64,000 bases of DNA from CAVVAL01 sp963742725 (lineage in GTDB: Bacteria; Actinomycetota; Actinomycetes; Mycobacteriales; Cryptosporangiaceae). Both the position numbers and the translations under genes were made by a program. Below, in pieces: positions 15,729 to 22,213 of this stretch. The notes beneath the pieces were generated by a model that had not been told where the DNA came from, searched no databases, and was given only the letters and a program-made list of their open reading frames with translations. How positions within the stretch are numbered: position 1 is the first letter of the stretch; each line of letters begins with the position of its first letter. The stretch is from NCBI GenBank assembly GCA_963742725.1, contig CAVUMX010000001.1, positions 1,116,001 to 1,180,000 of the forward strand. Reading direction: 5' to 3'.

Positions 15729-17165
15729 TCAACACTGCCGGCGGTGCCGGGTGGTATCGATCCCGGTGGACGTGGTCCCGGAGTCCGTGGTGGCCACGAC
15801 CCGCCAGTGGATCGTGACGTCCATCGGGAGGTCGTCGGCGACCGCCTGGTAGATGCCGTCGTTGACACGCCGCATCCTGACCTCGTTCGACGGCGAGGGC
15901 GTCTCGCCCCAGAAGAACGTGACCTGGCGGACGGCGTTGCCACGGATGTTCGCCGTGACCGTGGCCCGCCACTCCTGGGGGCAGCCCAGCGTCGAGTCGG
16001 CGATCAGCGCGTCGACCCGGGTGCCGGGATCGTTCCCCGCCGGGGGGCTCGGCGACGGGTTCCCGGACGGCGTCGCGGATGGGCTGGCGGACTTCGACGC
16101 CGACGGGCTCGCGCTCGGCGACGGGCTGCTGCTGCCACGGCCGGAGGCACCGGACGGTGTGCGCGGCGGTCCGGACGGCGTGCTCACGGGCGTGATCCCC
16201 GCGCCCCGGTCGACGCTGTTGCGGACGGGATCGTCCGGCTGGGTGCGCAGGGCGTACGCGATACCGCCGAGGAACGCGAGGATGACCAGCGCGACGGCCG
16301 CCCAGATCAGGACGAGGTGCCGCCGCCGCGGACCGTCGAGCGGCACCGGGAACCCGGACCGCTGGAACGGTTCGGCGACCTCGCCGCGGTACACGATCCG
16401 GTCCGGGACCTCGGCCGTGGCCAGTAACCGTGTGCGCAGGCTCTTGGGGGCCGGCGTCATGGGCAGATCGGCGTACCGGGACGCGGAACCGCCGCCGCCA
16501 CGCACCGCACCGCCGCATCGCTCGCACCGCTCGGCGTGGTCGCTCACCTTCTGGTAGACCGCCCGCGTGAACTTGCCGTTCCATCCGGCCAGCAGCTCGT
16601 CCAGCTCGGCGCAGTCGCCGTGGCCGGTGCGGGCGGTGAGGAGCGAACCGAGCGCGCGGTCCAGATCGGCGTGGGCCGACCTCGCCCGGCTCGTCGCGCG
16701 CCGGATGCCCACGCCCGTGACCGTCGCGACGTCGACTTCGACCAGGCGGTGCCGCACGGTCAGGTCCAGGGCCTCGCGGCGGAGCGGCGCCAGGCCGGCG
16801 ACCGCGTCCCGGAGCCAGGCCCTCGCCTGCTCGGCGCGCAGGTCCGCCGCGCCGAACATGACCGTCTCGTCGCGGGCGTCCGCCAGGCGGGGACGGGACG
16901 CGACCCGGCTCCGCGTCGTCTGCCGCAGGCACTCGTTCCGGGTCAGCGCGTACAGCCAGATGGGCGCCTGGTCCGGATCGCGCAACACCGCGTGACGACC
17001 CACCGCGACGAGCAGCGCGTCGTGGACGGCGTCCTCGGCCGCTTCGCGGTCCTGGAGGATGCCATAGGCATAGTCGTAGAGCTGACTGCCGTACGCGTCG
17101 TGCACCGCCGCGAGCGAGTGCGCGTCACCGGACCGCAGTGCCGCAACCAGCTGACGGTCGTCCAC
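15729..17165 (-). CDS. ECF sigma fused to anti-sigma-like membrane module (copy 1)
   Basis: A 478-residue fusion. Residues about 15-85 form sigma region 2 (YDYAYGILQDREAAEDAVHD, LYALTRNECLRQ) and about 115-170 a weakly conserved region 4. A zinc-binding segment with Cys185, His210, Cys214 and Cys217 follows (SDHAERCERCGG, the Hx3Cx2C pattern of zinc-binding anti-sigma factors). One membrane helix lies at about 285-308, then a Ser/Pro/Thr linker and an outside domain of about 90 residues that starts and ends with a cysteine. The GTG start is set by TACGGT seven bases upstream and by exact alignment with the two paralogues. Region 4 is the most divergent of the three, so DNA recognition may be altered or lost. 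Confidence 0.85.
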   Translation of the reverse strand: MDDRQLVAALRSGDAHSLAAVHDAYGSQLYDYAYGILQDREAAEDAVHDALLVAVGRHAVLRDPDQAPIWLYALTRNECLRQTTRSRVASRPRLADARDETVMFGAADLRAEQARAWLRDAVAGLAPLRREALDLTVRHRLVEVDVATVTGVGIRRATSRARSAHADLDRALGSLLTARTGHGDCAELDELLAGWNGKFTRAVYQKVSDHAERCERCGGAVRGGGGSASRYADLPMTPAPKSLRTRLLATAEVPDRIVYRGEVAEPFQRSGFPVPLDGPRRRHLVLIWAAVALVILAFLGGIAYALRTQPDDPVRNSVDRGAGITPVSTPSGPPRTPSGASGRGSSSPSPSASPSASKSASPSATPSGNPSPSPPAGNDPGTRVDALIADSTLGCPQEWRATVTANIRGNAVRQVTFFWGETPSPSNEVRMRRVNDGIYQAVADDLPMDVTIHWRVVATTDSGTTSTGIDTTRHRRQC

Positions 17166-17172
17166 GGGCGGG

Positions 17173-17178
17173 ACCGTA
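17173..17178 (-). promoter_or_regulatory. -10 box of sigma fusion copy 1
   Basis: TACGGT with an upstream TG (extended -10, TGC-TACGGT) lies exactly seven bases before the GTG start, predicting a leaderless mRNA. No -35 is clear. The 223-bp gap 17166-17388 holds no other convincing feature. Confidence 0.6.
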
Positions 17179-17388
17179 GCAGTGTCAGGTGGTGCATCGA
17201 CACTCTGAACAGCACTGATCAGGACAATTCCCAGGCTGAAAATCGCTCCGTCAGCGTACCGCCGCAGGGCGTTACCACCTGCGGCCACCCGAGCCCGGCC
17301 CGCCGCCCGACGAACCGTACTGTCCGGACTGCTGTGCCATAACCAGGCACCGGATACACCGATATCCCCGACAGTTCCGCGCCACGAC

Positions 17389-18876
17389 CTAGCCGATGCA
17401 GATGTTCCTCGCATTGCCATCCGCACTACCTGTGCCACCGGGGCCGGTGGCGGTGACGGTGAACTGCCATGGGGAGAGACCGAAGTTGTCCTCTACCGTG
17501 GCGACCCACTGCTTACCGTTGAACGACATCGCCGCCCGGCGGACGGCCTGCGCATCCCGCGCGGGCCAGTAGGTCAGCAGGACTCGGCTCGGCGTACCGC
17601 CACCCACCGTGGCCGACGCATCACCCGTTCCGCAGCTGACGACGAAATCCGCACCATTGATTACGGGCGGCGACGGGCGGGGCGACGGGGAGGTGGATCG
17701 AGACGGCGACGTGCTCGGCGATGTAGACCGGCTTGGGCTTGGCCGGGTCGGGGGGACCGGGCGGCGGGTCCGAGGCGGTGTCGGCACCGCGCGGCGGCTC
17801 GGCGTCGGGCTCACGGACCGCGACGGCGTCGGCGACGCGGACGGCGACGCAGACGTCGGCGACGCGAGCGGCGACTCGCTGACGAACGGCGATCCGCTGG
17901 TCGGGACCACCGGTGCCGGCGGTTCCGCAAGGGTGGCTTCCTGCGATCCCGGCCGCAACGAGTACATGGCGCCGCTGCCGATCAGCAGCGTGATGACGGC
18001 GGCGCCGGCCAGCCACGCGGCCGCCTTGGACCTGCGGCTGGAGCGGTCGAGCGGGATCGGGAAGCCGGCGCCGTCGTACGGGGCCGCGATCCGCCCGTGG
18101 TGCGCGACGCGGTTCAGGTCGGCGGACGAGTCGAGGACCCTGCGCCGCAGCGCGATCGGCAGGAGCGCGAACGGGATGGCGGCGAACAGTGCCTCGGCGC
18201 GGACCTCGTGCTTCTTGCGCGCGCCGCAGACGGCGCACTTCTCCAGGTGCCGGCTGACGCGCTTGCGCAGGAGCGGCGTGAAGGCGCCGTCCCAGCCGCT
18301 GAGCATGGTGTCGAGTTCGCCGCAGTCGGCCCGGCCGGTGCGGGCGGTGAGGAGCGCGCCGACGGACCGTTCGAGCTGTTCCCGCGCCTTGGACGTGAGC
18401 GCGTGGGCGTGGTTCGGGGTGACGCCCAGGGCGGCGGCGAGTTCGGGCCCGGACAGCTCGTGCCGGAGCGTGAGGTTGAGGACCTCCTGCTCGCGCGGGT
18501 TCAGCCCGGCGGCGGCGTCCTGGACGAGGACGCGCGCCTGCTCGGCCTGGACGGAGCGGCCCAGGTCGATGGTTTCGTCCTTCACATCGCCCGCCTTCTC
18601 CAGCGGGGCGATCCGGTTCCGCTGCCGCAGCTGGCGTAAGCACTCGTTGCGGGCGATCGCGTATAACCAGGGACGGAACGCGCCAGGGTCGCGGAGCTGC
18701 GCGGCCCGGTCGGCGGCGACGAGCAGCGTGTCGTGGACGGCGTCCGCGGCGGTGTGGGAGTCGTGGAGGAGCCCGGCACAGTAGTCGTAGAGCCGCTGGG
18801 CATACCGGTCGTAGGCGGCGGCGAGGCCGTCCCTGTCGCGGTCGCGAAGCGCCTGGACGATGGCGCGGTCTTCCAC
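17389..18876 (-). CDS. ECF sigma fused to anti-sigma-like membrane module (copy 2)
   Basis: A 495-residue fusion with the same order as the other copies. Sigma region 2 is about 15-85 (LYDYCAGLLHDSHTAADAVHD, WLYAIARNECLRQLRQ). Region 4 is about 120-170, with a clear helix-turn-helix (SGPELAAALGVTPNHAHALT). The zinc segment has Cys185, His210, Cys214 and Cys217 (SRHLEKCAVCGA). A membrane helix at about 285-305 is followed by a long Ser/Pro/Thr/Arg linker (about 310-400) and a C-terminal extracytoplasmic domain with a cysteine near its start and near its end. The GTG start lies seven bases after TAACCT. The three copies keep the zinc ligands at identical residue numbers, which supports the chosen starts. 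Confidence 0.88.
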   Translation of the reverse strand: MEDRAIVQALRDRDRDGLAAAYDRYAQRLYDYCAGLLHDSHTAADAVHDTLLVAADRAAQLRDPGAFRPWLYAIARNECLRQLRQRNRIAPLEKAGDVKDETIDLGRSVQAEQARVLVQDAAAGLNPREQEVLNLTLRHELSGPELAAALGVTPNHAHALTSKAREQLERSVGALLTARTGRADCGELDTMLSGWDGAFTPLLRKRVSRHLEKCAVCGARKKHEVRAEALFAAIPFALLPIALRRRVLDSSADLNRVAHHGRIAAPYDGAGFPIPLDRSSRRSKAAAWLAGAAVITLLIGSGAMYSLRPGSQEATLAEPPAPVVPTSGSPFVSESPLASPTSASPSASPTPSRSVSPTPSRRAVPTPPRTRRPVPPTRPSPSRSTSPSTSPSRSTSPSPRPSPPVINGADFVVSCGTGDASATVGGGTPSRVLLTYWPARDAQAVRRAAMSFNGKQWVATVEDNFGLSPWQFTVTATGPGGTGSADGNARNICIG

Positions 18877-18883
18877 GGCGGGC

Positions 18884-18889
18884 AGGTTA
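18884..18889 (-). promoter_or_regulatory. -10 box of sigma fusion copy 2
   Basis: TAACCT with upstream TG (TGT-TAACCT, extended -10) lies exactly seven bases before the GTG start, the same layout as the other two copies. Confidence 0.6.
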
Positions 18890-18947
18890 ACAGTGTTTGC
18901 CCCGGTCGCGCGCCCATTGTGTCCACCTCCCGACACGGCGTGTCTGG

Positions 18948-19052
18948 TCAGAGCCCGCGCGGGCGCGTCGCGACGAACAGGCCGAATGCCGCGAACATGC
19001 CCACGCCGGCGAAAATCCCCAGCACGACGATGGCGTCCATGGTCAGCTGCAT
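18948..19052 (-). CDS. 34-residue single-helix membrane microprotein
   Basis: A very short gene between sigma fusion copies 3 and 2. It starts MQLTMDAIVVLGIFAG, has one continuous hydrophobic helix (about residues 6-27) and ends RPRGL with a basic tail. The ATG has AGGGGAG six bases upstream. A conserved promoter-like element (19083-19140), shared with the LPXTG protein gene, lies just upstream, which strongly supports a real gene. Function unknown; a helix of this kind could bind the membrane part of the sigma fusions. Confidence 0.72.
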   Translation of the reverse strand: MQLTMDAIVVLGIFAGVGMFAAFGLFVATRPRGL

Positions 19053-19082
19053 GGCGCGCTCCCCTGCTCAGGCGGGACGGGC

Positions 19083-19140
19083 TGTCCCGCGCTCACAGGT
19101 AGGAGTCGTGAACCCCAGAAGACCCAACAACTTTTGCGGA
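19083..19140 (-). promoter_or_regulatory. Shared promoter-like element, copy A
   Basis: Read on the minus strand: TCCGCAAAAGTTGTTG, a 19-base unconserved spacer, CTCCTACC, two bases, then TGAGCGCGGGACA. The same blocks with identical spacing occur at 21286-21343. Block positions here: 19125-19140, 19098-19105 and 19083-19095. The two-block form resembles a -35/-10 pair for an alternative sigma factor. It lies 30-90 bases before the microprotein start and directly after the stop of sigma fusion copy 3. Confidence 0.75.
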
Positions 19141-19146
19141 CGGATC

Positions 19147-20559
19147 TCAGCCAGGGCACGGATCGTTGGAAACCACGACCGTGTTCGACTGGCCACTCAC
19201 GCCGTCGGCGGTGACCCCGACCGCGTACACCGAGATGTCCACGCCGGCGGGCAACCGGTTGAGCGGGCCCGTCCACACGCCTGTGCGCTGCCGTTTCAGC
19301 GCGCCTTCCCCTGCCCCGTCCGCGGCCTTCCAGAACGCCGTGACGGAGTCCGGCTCCGCACCGCCGCCGACGAACGCCGTGACCGTCGAGGTGAACGGGC
19401 CACAGGTCCGCCCGCCGGACGCCCGGATCCGCAGCACCGGCGGCACCGTGGACGGCGTCGGGCTGGGCGTCGGCGACAGCGAGGGTGTCGGCGACGCCGA
19501 CGGGGACAGCGACGGCGACAAGGACGGCGTCGGCGACCCGGCCGGCGTCGGACTGGGCGTCGGCGTCAGCGACGGCGGAGGCGGCGACTCGCTGACAGGC
19601 GGTGGCGACGGGCTGGCAGCGGTCTCCCACGCCGTGTCGTCGGTGTTCGCGGCCCACCACAGCGCGGTGCCGGCGATGATCAGCAACAGGGCCGCCGCCC
19701 CGGTGGCGATCCACGGCGCGATCCGGCGACCGCGCTTGTCCAGCGGTACGGGGAAGCCCTGGCGGTCGAACGGCTCGGCCCGTTTGCCCAGGTCACGCTG
19801 GTAGGAGACGTTCTCCAGGACGTGGCTCCGCAGGTCGATCGGGATGGCGGCCATCGGCACGGCCGCGAACAGCGCCGCCGCACTGACCTTCTGGGCCTTC
19901 GCCACGCCGCAGATCGCGCACTTCTCGATGTGCCGGCTGACCCGCTTGCGGACCAGCGCGGTGAGGACGCCGTCCCAGCCGGCCAGCATCTCGGCCAGTT
20001 CCGGGCAGTCCTGCTGACCGGTGCGGGCGATGACCAGCGCCCCGACCGCGCGTTCGAGCTGGGCCCGGGCGCGGGACAGCAGGGCGTTGGCGTGGTTGGC
20101 CGGTACGCCGAGAGCGGCACCGAGTTCGTCCCCGGCGAGTTCGTGGCGCAGGGTCAGGTCGAGGATCTCGCGGTCGCCGGGGTTGAGACCGGCGACGGCG
20201 TCGCGGACCAGCGCGGTCGCCTCGGCGGCCCGCAGCCCCCGTTCGACATCGACGCTGGTGTCGCTGACGTCGCCGGCCGAGTCCAGGTCGGACTCGCGGC
20301 GGCGCGACCGCAGGGCGCGGTGGCACTCGTTGCGGGCGATCGCGTACAGCCACGGCCGCAGCTTGTCCGGGTCGCGCAGCTGGTGGGCACGGTCGGCGGC
20401 GACGAGCAGCGTGTCGTGGACGGCGTCACCGGCCGCGTCCCGGTCGCGCAGCATCCCCACGCAGTAGTCGTAGAGGCGCGTCGCGTACCGGTCGTAGACG
20501 GTGCCCAGTGCGGCCCGGTCACCGGCCACCAACTGCTGAACGATCTCACGGTCCTGCAC
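19147..20559 (-). CDS. ECF sigma fused to anti-sigma-like membrane module (copy 3)
   Basis: A 470-residue fusion. Sigma region 2 is about 15-85 (LYDYCVGMLRDRDAAGDAVHD, WLYAIARNECHRAL) and region 4 about 120-170 (AGDELGAALGVPANHANALL). The zinc segment holds Cys185, His210, Cys214 and Cys217 (SRHIEKCAICGV). A membrane helix follows near 280-300, then a Ser/Pro/Thr linker and an outside domain with TFTSTV-like beta strands and two cysteines (GRTCGPF and NDPCPG). The GTG start lies seven bases after TACGGT. Flanked by the microprotein downstream and the LPXTG protein upstream, both preceded by the shared promoter-like element. Confidence 0.88.
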   Translation of the reverse strand: MQDREIVQQLVAGDRAALGTVYDRYATRLYDYCVGMLRDRDAAGDAVHDTLLVAADRAHQLRDPDKLRPWLYAIARNECHRALRSRRRESDLDSAGDVSDTSVDVERGLRAAEATALVRDAVAGLNPGDREILDLTLRHELAGDELGAALGVPANHANALLSRARAQLERAVGALVIARTGQQDCPELAEMLAGWDGVLTALVRKRVSRHIEKCAICGVAKAQKVSAAALFAAVPMAAIPIDLRSHVLENVSYQRDLGKRAEPFDRQGFPVPLDKRGRRIAPWIATGAAALLLIIAGTALWWAANTDDTAWETAASPSPPPVSESPPPPSLTPTPSPTPAGSPTPSLSPSLSPSASPTPSLSPTPSPTPSTVPPVLRIRASGGRTCGPFTSTVTAFVGGGAEPDSVTAFWKAADGAGEGALKRQRTGVWTGPLNRLPAGVDISVYAVGVTADGVSGQSNTVVVSNDPCPG

Positions 20560-20566
20560 GGACCGA

Positions 20567-20572
20567 ACCGTA
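20567..20572 (-). promoter_or_regulatory. -10 box of sigma fusion copy 3
   Basis: TACGGT exactly seven bases before the GTG start on the minus strand, as in copy 1. The upstream dinucleotide is GG rather than TG. Confidence 0.58.
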
Positions 20573-20593
20573 ACCCGACCGGACCCACGCGAG

Positions 20594-20649
20594 GGCGCGC
20601 CGGACGGAATCCGGCGCGCCGAAGCCGGCGACCCGCTAGGGTCGCCGGC
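20594..20649. terminator. Two tandem perfect hairpins
   Basis: First hairpin: 11-base arms 20594-20604 (GGCGCGCCGGA) and 20610-20620 with a five-base loop. Second: 11-base arms 20624-20634 (GCCGGCGACCC) and 20639-20649 with loop GCTA. They fill the gap between the LPXTG gene stop and the sigma copy 3 promoter, so they probably end the LPXTG transcript. Confidence 0.75.
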
Positions 20650-20666
20650 CGATGGACGTCGAGGTG

Positions 20667-21254
20667 TCACCGCAGGTGTTCCCGGCGGCGGGCCAGCGTC
20701 AGCAGCAGCGCGCCGCCGGCCGCCAGGACCAGGCCCAGCACGACGACGATGCCGACGCTGGCACCGGTGACCGGGAGTCCGCCGCCGCCCTGGTACTCGG
20801 GGTCGTCCGACGGCTCCTCGGACGGCTCGTCGGAGGGCGACGGCGACGGGCTGCCGCAGGTGCCGTGGGTCGGGCAGGGCGGGGTGTCGGTGATGTCGTC
20901 CGGGCCGCCCGGCTTGGGGGGCTTCGGCGGGTCCGGGTTCACCACGACCGGCGGGATCTCCGGCTTCGGGGGCTTGGGCGGGAGCACCTTGTCGTCCACG
21001 ACGGGCGGGTCGACGATCGGCGGGTTCACGATCGTGCCCGGGCCCTCCGGCTTCGGCGGCTTGGGCGGCTTGGGCGGCAGCACGATGTCGTCCAGAACGG
21101 GCGGTTTGGGCGCCGTCGTGGCGGTGAAGCCGCCGATGGGCTGCGGGGTCTCGGCCAGCGCGACGGCCGGCATGGCCAGCGCGGCGCCGAACCCGATCGC
21201 CGCGGCGGCGGTGGCGAGGACGCGGTTGCGGTTGCGGGTGCGGTTGAGGTGCAC
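20667..21254 (-). CDS. LPXTG-type cell-wall anchored Pro-rich protein
   Basis: A 195-residue exported protein. The signal peptide covers about 1-34 (ending AVALAETPQ). A long Pro/Lys-rich segment with repeated PPKPPKP units follows (about 50-125), then a Ser/Pro/Glu/Asp stretch. The C terminus has a complete sorting signal: LPVTG, a hydrophobic helix, and the basic tail RRREHLR. Sortase should cleave after Thr and join it to the wall. No sortase gene is in the window. Two cysteines (TPPCPTHGTCG) could form a disulfide. The upstream promoter-like element is shared with the microprotein gene. Confidence 0.9.
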   Translation of the reverse strand: MHLNRTRNRNRVLATAAAAIGFGAALAMPAVALAETPQPIGGFTATTAPKPPVLDDIVLPPKPPKPPKPEGPGTIVNPPIVDPPVVDDKVLPPKPPKPEIPPVVVNPDPPKPPKPGGPDDITDTPPCPTHGTCGSPSPSPSDEPSEEPSDDPEYQGGGGLPVTGASVGIVVVLGLVLAAGGALLLTLARRREHLR

Positions 21255-21285
21255 AGCGGTTCTCCCTCACTGCGGCGGAACCTCG

Positions 21286-21343
21286 TGTCCCGCGCTCAGT
21301 GGTAGGAGCCAGCGCCCCGCACCGGGGCAACAACTTTTCCGGA
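21286..21343 (-). promoter_or_regulatory. Shared promoter-like element, copy B
   Basis: Minus strand: TCCGGAAAAGTTGTTG (21328-21343), 19-base spacer, CTCCTACC (21301-21308), two bases, TGAGCGCGGGACA (21286-21298). It matches copy A at every base of the three blocks except one in the first block, while the 19-base spacers are unrelated. Located 32-90 bases upstream of the LPXTG protein start, in the 96-bp gap after mshB. Confidence 0.75.
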
Positions 21344-21350
21344 CGAGTTT

Positions 21351-22181
21351 TTACTCGAACAGATCGGTGCTGACCTCGTCGGCTCGCTTGCCGACGGCCA
21401 GGGTGTAGTACTCGACGCCGAACTCGCCCTCCGCGTTGCCGGCCAGGGAGTACAGCCACGAGTCGGCGGAGATCTGGGTCGCGTGCGCGCGGATCGCGGC
21501 CACCTTCTGCTCGATGTGCGCGCTGGCGTCGATCCGGGCGTGGATGTCCTCGTCGGCGGTGCCGAACGGCAGCTCATCCGCGCTGGTCACGCCGCCGAAC
21601 GGGTTCTCGGCCGAGTTCGCGAAGTGCTCGATGCCCTGCTGGAGCGCCGACTTCGGGACGGCCGTCCAGTAGACCTTCGAGACCTCCCAGTCCGGGGCGG
21701 CGAGCCGCACGGCCTCCATCGTCACCCGGTGGGCCTGGATGTGGTCCGGATGCCCGTAGAACCCGTTCTCGTCGTACGTGACGACGACCTGCGGCCGGAC
21801 CTCACGGATGATCTCGGCGAGCAGCGCGCCGGCCTCGGCGAGGTCCGCCTGCCAGAAGCAGCGCGGGTTGTCGTTCGTGTCCAGGCCCATCATGCCGCTG
21901 TCCCGGTACCGGCCGGGGCCGCCGAGGAACCGGTGGTCGGTGACCCCGAGGGCGTCGCACGCGGCCTTCAGCTCGCCGATGCGGTACCCGCCGAGCTGGT
22001 CGGCCTCGTCGGCGGCGAGCTGCCGCAGCGCCGGCTCCAGCACCTCGCCCTCTTCACCGAGCGTGCAGGTGACGAGCGTGACCTGGGCACCGTCGGCGAC
22101 GTACTTGGCCATGGTGGCGCCGGTACCGATCGTCTCGTCGTCCGGATGGGCGTGAACAAGCAGAAGGCGACGGTCATCCAT
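21351..22181 (-). CDS. mshB: Mycothiol biosynthesis GlcNAc-Ins deacetylase
   Basis: Zinc deacetylase that makes GlcN-Ins, the second step of mycothiol synthesis. 276 residues, family LmbE/PIG-L. Zinc ligands His12 and Asp15 (AHPDDE) and His147 (GHPDH) are in place, as in the mycobacterial enzyme. Other family features are FLGGPGRYRDSGMMG and VVVTYDENGFYGHP. The ATG start is seven bases after TAGGGT on the minus strand, so it is likely leaderless. Divergent from the S9 peptidase with 32 bp between starts. Confidence 0.95.
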   Translation of the reverse strand: MDDRRLLLVHAHPDDETIGTGATMAKYVADGAQVTLVTCTLGEEGEVLEPALRQLAADEADQLGGYRIGELKAACDALGVTDHRFLGGPGRYRDSGMMGLDTNDNPRCFWQADLAEAGALLAEIIREVRPQVVVTYDENGFYGHPDHIQAHRVTMEAVRLAAPDWEVSKVYWTAVPKSALQQGIEHFANSAENPFGGVTSADELPFGTADEDIHARIDASAHIEQKVAAIRAHATQISADSWLYSLAGNAEGEFGVEYYTLAVGKRADEVSTDLFE

Positions 22182-22188
22182 ACCACCA

Positions 22189-22194
22189 ACCCTA
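22189..22194 (-). promoter_or_regulatory. -10 box of mshB
   Basis: TAGGGT exactly seven bases before the mshB ATG on the minus strand, the leaderless layout seen also at dapD, dapE and the sigma fusion genes. Confidence 0.55.
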
Positions 22195-22213
22195 CGGCTG
22201 GCAGGATGGCGGT

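Noticed and set aside
17166..17388. N-terminal extension of sigma fusion copy 1 into the gap
   Set aside because: The paralogues align from the GTG at 17165, and a -10 box sits seven bases before it; the extension has no similarity.
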